Shown here: piece after piece, positions 7,037 through 13,364 of the stretch | Numbering within the stretch: position 1 is the stretch's first letter | How the letters are laid out: the number at the start of each line of letters is the position of its first letter | Source: Spirochaetaceae bacterium | Lineage (GTDB): Bacteria > Spirochaetota > Spirochaetia > Treponematales > Breznakiellaceae | DNA: 14,935 nt | Direction of reading: 5' to 3' | Assembly: GCA_031275595.1 (NCBI GenBank) | Contig: JAISOO010000062.1 | Span: 1-14,935, forward strand | The notes under the pieces: generated by a model | Database searches by the model: none | What the model was told of the DNA's origin: nothing | The model's input: only the letters and a program-made list of their open reading frames with translations | Position numbers and translations under genes: made by a program

Positions 7037-7930
7037 TTAAGCCTGAGGCCATATTATCGAAGGATCTATATGGCTGATGTCCGGGGAGCAGGTAACCGCC
7101 ATGGCCCAGTTAAGTTCGGCGGTCATTTCCGCAAAGACTTTCCGTACCCCTTCGGCGCCGCCGGTCTTGAGGGGCTCCATTATCGCCCGGCCGGTGGAAA
7201 CCGCGGCGGCCCCCAGGGCAAGGGCCTTAAAGGCGTCCATGCCCCGGTCGACGCAGCAATCGACAAAAATGGGTATGTGACGGTTGATAACTTTGACAAT
7301 CCGGGGCAGGATCCGTAAGGGCGGCAGGGCGTAATCCACTATACCATGATGATGGGAGACCACGATCCCTCCCACCCCCGCATCCAGGCATTTTTGGGCG
7401 TCCTGTTCGCTCAAAACCCCTTTAACAATAAAGGGAAGTCCCGTCGCTTTGACAAAGCCCCGGATCTCCTCCAAGGTCTTAGGCGCCATGGGGTTCCCTA
7501 AAACCGCCCCCCGGGCGGTTTTACTGCCAAAGGCGTGATCAACATCCATACCTACCGCGAGGCATTGGCATTTTTCCGCGTGTTCGATTTTTTTAAAGAT
7601 CACCCGGTTATCGGCATAGGGCTTTATAATCTTGATGGTCTTCGCCCCGGTGGCGGTGATAGCCTCAAGCTCCGCCTCGTCGCCCATACCGGCCCACATC
7701 ACCGCCCCGGCGGCATGTACCCCCCTGGCGGCCTCAACCATACCGCCGGGATGGGTTTTGGTGAGATGGGACAAGGCAGCCAGCATCACCGGCGTATCAA
7801 AGAAGGCCCCGTACAGTTCCAGCTTGGTAGAGGGCTCCACCGCGTCGATGTGCCGCATCTCCACCAAAAGGGAATCGAGATATTCCCGAGTGATTTTTGA
7901 TGAATCCCTTGGGTTTCCCTGTTCAGCCAT
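7037..7930 (-). CDS. FMN-dependent alpha-hydroxy-acid dehydrogenase/oxidase-like protein
   Basis: This is a TIM-barrel FMN enzyme of the glycolate oxidase / lactate monooxygenase / lactate dehydrogenase family. The second half is clear: PFIVKGVLSEQDA (Lys170, FMN-contacting), AGVGGIVVSHHHGIVDY (residues 185-200, with His194 where the catalytic base falls), IPIFVDCCVDRGMDAFKALA (220-237) and GAAAVSTGRAIM (240-251, phosphate-binding end). At 297 residues it is shorter than the usual 350-380 and lacks much of the N-terminal region. The family string SNHGGR reads SHHHGI here, so the arginine that holds the substrate carboxylate (Arg257 in glycolate oxidase) is an isoleucine. The oxidised substrate may therefore not be an ordinary 2-hydroxy acid. 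ATG at 7930 has GGAGG 9 bases upstream. ATG at 7936 is also in frame, but only 3 bases from that site. The start overlaps the end of argH by 8 bases, implying translational coupling in the argG-argH transcript. Confidence 0.82.
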   Translation of the reverse strand: MAEQGNPRDSSKITREYLDSLLVEMRHIDAVEPSTKLELYGAFFDTPVMLAALSHLTKTHPGGMVEAARGVHAAGAVMWAGMGDEAELEAITATGAKTIKIIKPYADNRVIFKKIEHAEKCQCLAVGMDVDHAFGSKTARGAVLGNPMAPKTLEEIRGFVKATGLPFIVKGVLSEQDAQKCLDAGVGGIVVSHHHGIVDYALPPLRILPRIVKVINRHIPIFVDCCVDRGMDAFKALALGAAAVSTGRAIMEPLKTGGAEGVRKVFAEMTAELNWAMAVTCSPDISHIDPSIIWPQA

Positions 7931-9323
7931 GATCATGGTCCTCCAGTTTTTTTCGTAAAACCCCTATCTGTCTCCGTACTTCCTCCGGGGCAGGTCCCCC
8001 GGGGAGTTTTCGGGCGGCAACACAGGCCGCGGGGCTTATGGCTTGGTATATATCGGCCTCAAAAAGCGCCGACCGGGCTTTGAGTTCCGGAAGGCTCCGC
8101 TCGATGATACTCCGCTGCCCCCCCTGGATGCAATCCCGGACCAGGAGGGCGGCGGTTTCGTGGGCCTTCCGGAAGGGAAGGCCCCGGCGGACGAGGTATT
8201 CCGCGGCATCGGTGGCCTCGAGGAACCCCCCGATACAGGCCGCTTCCATCCTCTCCCGGTTAAAGACCAAACTCCCCATCATCCCCCGGAACATCCTGAG
8301 GCAGGCTTTGACCGTGTCCAGGCTGTCAAAGAGGCTTTCCTTGTCCTCTTGGAGATCCTTGTCATAGGCGTAGGGGAGCCCCTTGAGGAGGGTGAGGAGG
8401 GCAACCAGGTTTCCCGTGGTCCGCCCCGCCTTGCCCCGGATGAGCTCGGCAAAATCGGGGTTTTTTTTCTGGGGCATGATTGAGGAACCGGTACTCCAGG
8501 ATTCGGCCAGGTTAATAAACTTAAATTCCTCGCTGGCCCAGATAACCAGATCTTCACAGAATCGGGAAAGGTGGATCATGGTGACGGCGCAGGCGGCGCC
8601 GAGTTCCAGGACAAAATCCCGGTCCGCCACGGAATCCATGGCATTGAGGGTGGGCCGGGCAAAGCCCAAGGCTTCTGCCGTAACCTCCCGGTCCAGGGGA
8701 AGGCCGGAACCCGCCAGGGCTCCGGCCCCCAGGGGGCACTCGTCCAGCCGGGTAAGGGCGTCGGAAAAACGGTCCCGGTCCCGGTCCAGGGCCGCGCCCC
8801 AGGCGGTCAGGTGATGCCCCGCCGTCACCGGCTGGGCCCGCTGGAGGTGGGTATAACCGGGCATGACGGCGTCCGCCTGTTCCTCCGCCCGGTCCAACAG
8901 CGCCCGGATGGTCCCGGCAAGCTCCCCGCGGAGTTCCGGTACGGTCCGGTTCAGATAGAGGCGGAGATCCACCGCCACCTGGTCGTTGCGGCTCCGGCCC
9001 GCATGGACCATCCGGCCCGCATCCCCCAGCCGGTCCGTGAGGACCCCCTCAATAAAGGAATGAATATCCTCCGCCGCCGGGTCCACGGCGAGGCTCCCCG
9101 CCTCAAGCTCATCCCCGATCCGGGCAAGTTCCCGGTCCAGGGCCGCCGCGGTTTCCGCCGGGATGATCCCCTGCCGGCCCAGCATGGAGACGTGGGCCCG
9201 GCTTCCGGCAATATCATCCCGGGCAAGCCGGCAATCCACGGCAATGGACGCCTGGAAAGCAAAAGCCTCGGCTTCGGGCTTTTCTTCCAGCCGCCCTCCC
9301 CAGAGGACCCGCGCGGGCGGCAT
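7923..9323 (-). CDS. argH: argininosuccinate lyase
   Basis: Splits argininosuccinate into arginine and fumarate, the last step of arginine synthesis, in the cytosol as a homotetramer. The 466-residue product has the near-N-terminal LWGGR, DPAAEDIHSFIE (81-92), HAGRSRNDQVAVDL (107-120) and GYTHLQRAQPVT with His159 (the conserved catalytic-region histidine). It also has LGAGALAG (198-205), DSVADRDFVLE (230-240) and the superfamily signature GSSIMPQKKNPD at 279-290, which bears the serine loop. KDLQEDKE follows. Length and motif order match E. coli ArgH. The start is uncertain: ATG at 9323 puts LWGGR at the normal distance from the N-terminus but has no good Shine-Dalgarno. A TTG at 9353 adds ten residues. 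It lies 151 bases downstream of argG on the same strand, with a strong hairpin in the gap, and overlaps the following FMN gene. Confidence 0.94.
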   Translation of the reverse strand: MPPARVLWGGRLEEKPEAEAFAFQASIAVDCRLARDDIAGSRAHVSMLGRQGIIPAETAAALDRELARIGDELEAGSLAVDPAAEDIHSFIEGVLTDRLGDAGRMVHAGRSRNDQVAVDLRLYLNRTVPELRGELAGTIRALLDRAEEQADAVMPGYTHLQRAQPVTAGHHLTAWGAALDRDRDRFSDALTRLDECPLGAGALAGSGLPLDREVTAEALGFARPTLNAMDSVADRDFVLELGAACAVTMIHLSRFCEDLVIWASEEFKFINLAESWSTGSSIMPQKKNPDFAELIRGKAGRTTGNLVALLTLLKGLPYAYDKDLQEDKESLFDSLDTVKACLRMFRGMMGSLVFNRERMEAACIGGFLEATDAAEYLVRRGLPFRKAHETAALLVRDCIQGGQRSIIERSLPELKARSALFEADIYQAISPAACVAARKLPGGPAPEEVRRQIGVLRKKLEDHDHG

Positions 9324-9362
9324 AGTGTTTGATGTGTCCCGGTTGTCCTTCAAAAATACCCC

Positions 9363-9389
9363 GTTCGACAGCCAGCCGGGCTGCCGAAC
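9363..9389 (-). other. inverted repeat in the argG-argH spacer
   Basis: GTTCGACAGCC (9363-9373) and GGCTGCCGAAC (9379-9389) form an 11-bp stem with one mismatch and a 5-base loop. Read on the minus strand, the stem is followed by GGGGTATTTTTG. It is therefore a poor-to-moderate terminator candidate between argG and argH, or an mRNA structure near the argH start. The 9324-9474 spacer holds no other gene. Confidence 0.5.
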
Positions 9390-9474
9390 AAATCCATTAA
9401 ACCCGAATCAGGGGGGAAATTCAATACACCCATAACCGGCTGCCAGCGGAAGATGCCGCCGGGGCCGCCCTCCC

Positions 9475-10773
9475 CTACCCCGCAGTCCCCTTGGACTTGG
9501 CGTCGGTTTCCGGCGGCGTTTTCCGGGCGGCTTTGCCGGTATCGGCCTGTCCTTTCGTGTTGCCTTTCCGTCCCCTCCCTTTGTCCATCATAGCCCGGAC
9601 CAGCACAGGGAGGCCGTAAAGCCGGATAAAGCCCCGGGCGTCGGCGTGGTTGTAGAGTTCTCCGGTGGCGAAACTGGCGATGCTGGCGTTGTAGAGGGAA
9701 TAGGGCGAGGCGGCCCCCGCGGCGGATATGGACCCCTTGTAGAGTTTGAGCCGTACCGTACCGGTTACGGTCCGCTGGGTGGCATCCACAAAGGCAGAAA
9801 TGCTTTCCCGAAGGGGGGTAAACCAGAGGCCCCCGTAGATCAACTCGCCCATCTTGAGGGCAGCCTGCTGTTTAAAGCCGTAGGTCTGCCGGTCAAGGCA
9901 AAGATGTTCCAGTTCCTGGTGGGCATAGTAGAGGATGCTGCCCCCGGGGGTTTCATAGATCCCGCGGCTTTTCATCCCCACCACCCGGTTTTCCACCAGG
10001 TCCACGATTCCCACCCCATGGGCGCCGCCGATTTTATTCAGAGTTTGAATCAGGCTCACCCCGTCCAGCCTGCGGCGGTTCACCCCAACGGGGATCCCCT
10101 TTTCAAACTCGATCTCCACGTATTCGGCCTTGTTGGGGGCTTTTTCCGGGGGAACCGACATTTCCAGCATATTTCCCAGCAGGGGTTCGCTGGCGGGATC
10201 CTCCAATTCCAGGCCCTCATGGGAGACGTGCCAGAGGTTATCGTCCCGGCTGTAGGATTGTTTCTTTTTCATGGGCACCTGGATCTTCCGCTTTTCCAGG
10301 TATTCGATTTCTTCCTCCCGGCTTTTGATATCCCAGGTCCGCCAGGGGGCAATGATCTCCAGGTCCGGGGCAAAGGCCATGATCCCCAGGTCGAACCGGA
10401 CCTGGTCGTTCCCCTTGCCGGTGGACCCGTGGGCAATGGCCGCGGCCTTTTCCTTCCGGGCCTGTTCCACTAGGACCTTGGCAATGAGGGGCCGGGCGGT
10501 GGAGGTCCCCAGGAGGTACTTATCCTCGTAGACGGCGTTGGCCTTGAGGGCGGGCCAGACATAGTCCTCCACATACTCCTGTTTTACATCCACCACCACG
10601 CAGGAAACCGCCCCGGTATCCAGGGCCCGCTGTTTAACGGTTTGCCAGTCCGCCTCCTGCCCCACATCCACACAAACCGCCGCGATATCGCAATCGTAGT
10701 TTTCCTTGAGCCAGGGGATGATCACCGTCGTATCCAAGCCCCCCGAATAGGCGAGAACGATTTTCTTTTTCAT
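9475..10773 (-). CDS. argG: argininosuccinate synthase
   Basis: Joins citrulline and aspartate with ATP cleavage to AMP, giving argininosuccinate, the penultimate step of arginine synthesis. The N-type ATP pyrophosphatase loop AYSGGLDTT is at residues 8-16 and the second family signature [12 protein letters not shown] at 116-127. Further conserved blocks include LLGTSTARP (88-95), [15 protein letters not shown] and the C-terminal [13 protein letters not shown]. The length is 432 residues against about 400 for most relatives. The excess is a tail from about residue 397 that is rich in Lys, Gly, Arg and Thr and reads as disordered. ATG at 10773 has GGAG 5 bases upstream. The gene is transcribed away from the TraX gene and heads the argG-argH-FMN cluster. 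The region upstream is AT-rich, with a TATGAT string near 10823 that may be its -10 box. Confidence 0.95.
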   Translation of the reverse strand: MKKKIVLAYSGGLDTTVIIPWLKENYDCDIAAVCVDVGQEADWQTVKQRALDTGAVSCVVVDVKQEYVEDYVWPALKANAVYEDKYLLGTSTARPLIAKVLVEQARKEKAAAIAHGSTGKGNDQVRFDLGIMAFAPDLEIIAPWRTWDIKSREEEIEYLEKRKIQVPMKKKQSYSRDDNLWHVSHEGLELEDPASEPLLGNMLEMSVPPEKAPNKAEYVEIEFEKGIPVGVNRRRLDGVSLIQTLNKIGGAHGVGIVDLVENRVVGMKSRGIYETPGGSILYYAHQELEHLCLDRQTYGFKQQAALKMGELIYGGLWFTPLRESISAFVDATQRTVTGTVRLKLYKGSISAAGAASPYSLYNASIASFATGELYNHADARGFIRLYGLPVLVRAMMDKGRGRKGNTKGQADTGKAARKTPPETDAKSKGTAG

Positions 10774-10911
10774 AACAACTCCGCATTTATGGTTAGAAAA
10801 TTCTTTTTCCCCAGCATATCATAAAAACCATGCCGTAAAAAGCATCCCTCAAAAAAACGGTAAAAAATGGAGGAATTCCAAAATTCGGACCGATTTTAGA
10901 AACGCCGCGAT

Positions 10912-10940
10912 TTGCAAGTTCCCGGGAGATTGATTAGTTT
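10912..10940 (+). promoter_or_regulatory. candidate promoter for the TraX-family gene
   Basis: TTGCAA (10912-10917) and TAGTTT (10935-10940) are separated by exactly 17 bases, a sigma-70-like layout. They lie about 165 bases before the gene start, leaving a leader that contains the hairpin at 11041-11100. The -10 match is only moderate. Confidence 0.33.
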
Positions 10941-11040
10941 TTAAGAAGGGGCCGGTTCCAAACCCCCTTGTCTGGTTACCGGTTCCCGCGGTTTTCCAGG
11001 CTCATGCCCGGGGAAACGGTATTTCCAAGGCTCGCGTCAA

Positions 11041-11100
11041 GCCTCTTTTCAAAATCACGGCCCCGGGGACTATGGGATTTTGAAACTGCTTCACGGAGGA
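11041..11100 (+). repeat. leader hairpin of the TTTTGRAAC-GYTTC repeat family (copy B)
   Basis: TTTCAAAATC (11047-11056) and GATTTTGAAA (11076-11085) are perfect 10-bp arms. The 19-base loop holds the palindrome CCCCGGGG. TTTTGAAACTGCTTC (11078-11092) follows and merges into the ACGGAGGA ribosome-binding site (11093-11100). The plan matches the hairpin at 411-465, also placed just ahead of a ribosome-binding site. Confidence 0.6.
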
Positions 11101-11105
11101 ATTGT

Positions 11106-11924
11106 ATGGAAGATGAAGATATCCGGGGAGTGAGTTTACACCACAAACACCATCATTGGCAGATTATGTCGGGAACCACCCTCAAAATTATCGGTATTAT
11201 CCTCATGACCCTGGATCACCTGCACCAAATGTTTATTTCCCAGGGAGTACCCTATTGGTTCAACTGGTTCGGCCGTCCGGTGGCGGCCATATTTCTCTTT
11301 CTCTGCGCCGAGGGTTTTTACCATACCCGGAGCAAAAAACGATACCTGACCCAGCTCCTGATCGGATTTTTGTTCATGTCCGCTATGAACGGCCTCCTTT
11401 CCCGGTATCTGTACCTTGAAGATATCGTCCTGATGAACAATATCTTCGGCACCCTCCTGCTGGCGGCTTTTTATATGGCGATGATTGACCTTATCCATGA
11501 GGGGATCAGGGAAAAGGGGGGGAGAAAAATAACCCTTGCCCTAGGAGGGATGTTATTCCCCCTGGTTGTCTCCCTGGCCATGCTTTTTGCCCTCAACCGG
11601 GCCGACCGGATCATCGTTTTGATCCTGCTTTTTATCCCCAATTTCTTCTCCGTCGAGGGGGGCTTTATTTTGGTCATTATGGGGGTGCTGTTTTATATTC
11701 TGCGGAAATACCGGTTCGCCCAGGCCGCGGTGGTATTGGCCGTCGGCCTGGCTTCGGCCTTTACCGCCGGATCCGGGAATTTCCAGTGGCTTATGGTTAC
11801 CGCAATTTTACCCATCCTTCTCTATAACGGCCGCCGGGGTGGGGGGGGAAAATACTTTTTCTATGTTTTTTATCCGGCCCACATATATCTCTTTTATATT
11901 GCCGCTTGGATTTTAAGCAGGTAA
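11106..11924 (+). CDS. TraX-family integral membrane protein (predicted acyltransferase)
   Basis: The protein resembles TraX of the F plasmid, which N-acetylates pilin, but many chromosomal TraX-family members have no known role. The 272-residue product has about eight membrane segments. The family core is present: TLKIIGIILMTLDHLHQMF with Asp37-His38, then FGRPVAAIFLFLCAEGFYHT (55-74) followed by TR and a basic loop SKKRYLTQLL. A histidine-rich stretch (HHKHHH, 12-17) precedes the first segment. ATG at 11106 is chosen because GGAGGA (11095-11100) lies 5 bases before it; ATG at 11166 is a later alternative. A run of eight G residues (11841-11848) in the coding region is a possible slippage site. 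No other conjugation gene is present nearby, so a conjugative role is doubtful; modification of a surface polymer is a guess. Confidence 0.82.
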   Translation: MEDEDIRGVSLHHKHHHWQIMSGTTLKIIGIILMTLDHLHQMFISQGVPYWFNWFGRPVAAIFLFLCAEGFYHTRSKKRYLTQLLIGFLFMSAMNGLLSRYLYLEDIVLMNNIFGTLLLAAFYMAMIDLIHEGIREKGGRKITLALGGMLFPLVVSLAMLFALNRADRIIVLILLFIPNFFSVEGGFILVIMGVLFYILRKYRFAQAAVVLAVGLASAFTAGSGNFQWLMVTAILPILLYNGRRGGGGKYFFYVFYPAHIYLFYIAAWILSR

Positions 11925-11985
11925 GGATGCCTCGCGGTTATTTTTCCGGTTGTATGGCGAAACCGAGCGCTGCCGGGATTTCCCC

Positions 11986-12140
11986 GGGCATCGGCGTGTA
12001 CTTTCAAATCCTTGAAAAACAACCGGAATTGGCGAATAAGGTTTACCTCAGAAATCCCGCTTGCGCCTTCCTTCTTCTCATTTCATTGACCGCAGAGCGG
12101 CCAGCCTTTTACCTCTTCGTGGTAAATTCTTTTTCAAATG
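11986..12140 (+). repeat. decayed relative of the 214-bp MITE
   Basis: GGGCATCGGCGTGTACTTT (11986-12004) differs by one base from the left end of the MITE at 12166 (minus its first two bases). Downstream, GCGCCTTCCTTC (12063-12074), CTTCGTGGTAAATTC (12115-12129) and TTTTTCAAA correspond to the right half of the MITE interior hairpin. The right terminal repeat is missing, so this looks like an older, truncated copy. It occupies most of the otherwise empty 11925-12165 interval. Confidence 0.6.
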
Positions 12141-12156
12141 CAGTATGAGTTTAGGG

Positions 12157-12165
12157 GGTTTTGAC
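12157..12165 (+). repeat. 9-bp target-site duplication, left copy
   Basis: GGTTTTGAC lies immediately outside the left inverted repeat of the MITE and is repeated exactly at 12380-12388, immediately outside the right one. Exact flanking duplication is the mark of transposition. Confidence 0.85.
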
Positions 12166-12379
12166 CAGGGCATCGGCGTTTACTTTCCCAAGGCTAAAAT
12201 TTGCCAAAACATTGAAGAATTTTTAACCACAAGGGTACACAAAGGCGCAGAAGGAAGGAATAAAGCGTTGCTTCATGCATGCTTTGTGCGCCTTATTCGC
12301 CTTTGTGGTTAGTCTTTCTTGAAAATTTTTGTGAGTTCAAGGAAATTTTAACAATCAAAAAGTAAACGCCGATGCCCTG
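12166..12379. mobile_element. MITE-like non-autonomous transposable element, 214 bp
   Basis: The ends are perfect 21-bp inverted repeats: 12166-12186 begins CAGGGCATCGGCG and ends TTTACTTT, and 12359-12379 is its exact complement. GGTTTTGAC is duplicated directly on both sides (12157-12165 and 12380-12388). No open reading frame for a transposase fits inside. The interior holds a large imperfect hairpin, 12224-12311: TAACCACAAGGG pairs with CCTTTGTGGTTA, GGCGCA with TGCGCC, and AAAGC with GCTTT. The 9-bp duplication and the end sequence imply mobilisation by an insertion sequence elsewhere in the genome; I cannot name the family. Perfect ends and an intact duplication argue for a recent insertion. 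It lies 6 bp upstream of the -35 box of the thioredoxin operon promoter. Confidence 0.85.
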
Positions 12380-12388
12380 GGTTTTGAC
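12380..12388 (+). repeat. 9-bp target-site duplication, right copy
   Basis: GGTTTTGAC, identical to 12157-12165, abuts the right inverted repeat of the MITE. Confidence 0.85.
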
Positions 12389-12394
12389 GCATTA

Positions 12395-12423
12395 TTGTAA
12401 TAAATTGATTTTTTTGCTATAGT
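12395..12423 (+). promoter_or_regulatory. promoter of the thioredoxin-acetyltransferase-coaW operon
   Basis: TTGTAA (12395-12400) and TATAGT (12418-12423) are spaced by 17 AT-rich bases. Each hexamer keeps four or five consensus positions. Transcription would start near 12430, about 95 bases before the thioredoxin start. The MITE with its duplication ends 6 bases upstream of the -35 box, so everything further upstream of this promoter was replaced by the insertion. Confidence 0.6.
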
Positions 12424-12441
12424 TAAGGCGGAATTAGTTTT

Positions 12442-12470
12442 AAAATCGGTCGGTCTAAAGACCGGTTTTT
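12442..12470 (+). terminator. terminator-like hairpin in the thioredoxin leader (possible attenuator)
   Basis: AAAATCGGTC (12442-12451) pairs with GACCGGTTTT (12460-12469) over 10 bp with one G-U pair and an 8-base loop. The right arm ends in five T residues. The CGGTC at 12451-12455 offers a second register with a 4-base loop. It lies between the promoter and the ribosome-binding site of the thioredoxin gene, so it would either end an upstream transcript or attenuate this operon. Confidence 0.5.
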
Positions 12471-12524
12471 CCGACAAATTTTATATAAAAATCGTGCTTT
12501 AGGCTCAAAACATGGAGGATATAG

Positions 12525-12848
12525 ATGAGTAATGGTGTACAAATAACCGCCGCCAATTTTGAAGGGGAGGTGTTGCAATCCCCCGTTCCCGTATTGGTTG
12601 ATTTTTGGGCTGCCTGGTGCACCCCGTGTAAAATGATCGGCCCCCTGCTGGATCAGCTTGGGGAAAGTTACGCGGGGCGCCTGAAGATAGGAAAGGTTAA
12701 CGTGGATGAGGAAAACGATCTGGCGGGGCGGCATAACATCGTATCCATCCCAACCCTGATGGTCTATAAGGACGGACAGATCGTCCGGCAAAAAGTCGGC
12801 AGTATGCCGAAACAGGAATTGGAAAATCTGGTTAAGGATCTGGTTTAA
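12525..12848 (+). CDS. trxA: thioredoxin
   Basis: A small cytosolic disulfide reductant. The 107-residue protein is the usual full length. The active site reads WCTPCK, with Cys32 and Cys35, in place of the common WCGPCK. Gly to Thr at this position is seen in other thioredoxins and should leave the fold intact while shifting redox potential. FWAAWC, VNVDEEND and the cis-proline loop VSIPTLMVY (Pro76) are all present, as is the C-terminal amphipathic helix. ATG at 12525 has GGAGG (12514-12518) 6 bases upstream. It is the first gene of a compact operon. No thioredoxin reductase gene is in the window. Confidence 0.95.
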   Translation: MSNGVQITAANFEGEVLQSPVPVLVDFWAAWCTPCKMIGPLLDQLGESYAGRLKIGKVNVDEENDLAGRHNIVSIPTLMVYKDGQIVRQKVGSMPKQELENLVKDLV

Positions 12849-12854
12849 TCCCCC

Positions 12855-13364
12855 ATGATACGGCCGGTACGGGATGCCGACGCAGCGGCGGTATGTGCGC
12901 TTTATAATTATTACGTCGAAAATACGGTCATTACCTTTGATGAAAAGCCCGCGAGCATTGAAGCCATGGAGGACCGCATCCGGGAAGTTACCGCCCAGTT
13001 CCCCTGGATCGTCTGGGAAGAGGGGGGCGTAATTTTGGGCTATGCCTATCTTCACCCATGGAAGGAGCGGAATGCCTACCGTTTTGCCACGGAGGATTCC
13101 ATATATATACGGCAGGATTCCCAGGGAAGGGGGATAGGGAAAAAACTCCTTGCCCGGCTGCTGGAGGAGGTAAAAAAAATCGACATCCATACAGTGGTGG
13201 CGGGAATAACCATCCCCAATGAAAAAAGCATCGGCCTCCACGAACAATTCGGCTTTAAAAAAACAGCCCTGTTTCCGGAAATTGGGTATAAGCTGGGGAA
13301 ATGGCTGGACGTGGGGTACTGGGAACTGATCCTGCCCCGGGCGCCCGGGGGAACTATGCCATGA
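12855..13364 (+). CDS. GNAT N-acetyltransferase, phosphinothricin/methionine-sulfoximine type
   Basis: Transfers acetyl from acetyl-CoA to an amine; the closest named family members (PAT/Bar, YncA/MnaT) act on phosphinothricin, methionine sulfoximine and related glutamate analogues. Over 169 residues the protein keeps the group pattern: MIRPVRDADA start, YNYYVENTVITFDEKPAS (17-34), GYAYLHPWKERNAYRFATE (62-80), acetyl-CoA loop QGRGIGKKLL (90-99), then IPNEKSIGLHEQFGF (120-134) and GKWLDVGYWELIL at the C-terminus. The start is 6 bases after the thioredoxin stop with no strong Shine-Dalgarno of its own, suggesting coupling. Its stop overlaps the coaW start (ATGA). The true substrate in this organism is unknown. 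Detoxification or amino-acid analogue metabolism is a family-based guess. Confidence 0.9.
   Translation: MIRPVRDADAAAVCALYNYYVENTVITFDEKPASIEAMEDRIREVTAQFPWIVWEEGGVILGYAYLHPWKERNAYRFATEDSIYIRQDSQGRGIGKKLLARLLEEVKKIDIHTVVAGITIPNEKSIGLHEQFGFKKTALFPEIGYKLGKWLDVGYWELILPRAPGGTMP

Larger units (their letters stand above)
10774..11105. other. divergent intergenic region between argG and the TraX gene
   Basis: No gene is supported; a TTG-started extension of the TraX frame back to 10968 has no ribosome-binding site. The stretch contains an AAAAT-t-CGG / CCG-ATTTT palindrome at 10880-10897. An AAGGGG / CCCCTT stem with a 12-base loop lies around 10946-10969. The leader hairpin at 11041-11100 also falls here. 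Both divergent promoters must lie in it. Confidence 0.55.

Noticed and set aside
10968..11105. N-terminal extension of the TraX protein from a TTG
   Set aside because: It would translate the leader hairpin and ignore the good GGAGGA site before ATG 11106.
11906..12148. 80-codon frame after the TraX gene
   Set aside because: It starts with a non-ATG codon inside the TraX end and translates the decayed MITE sequence.
12157..12388. CRISPR-like repeat reading of the recurring GGGCATCGGCG motif
   Set aside because: Only three copies, one inverted, with unequal spacing and transposon-type flanking duplication; no array structure.
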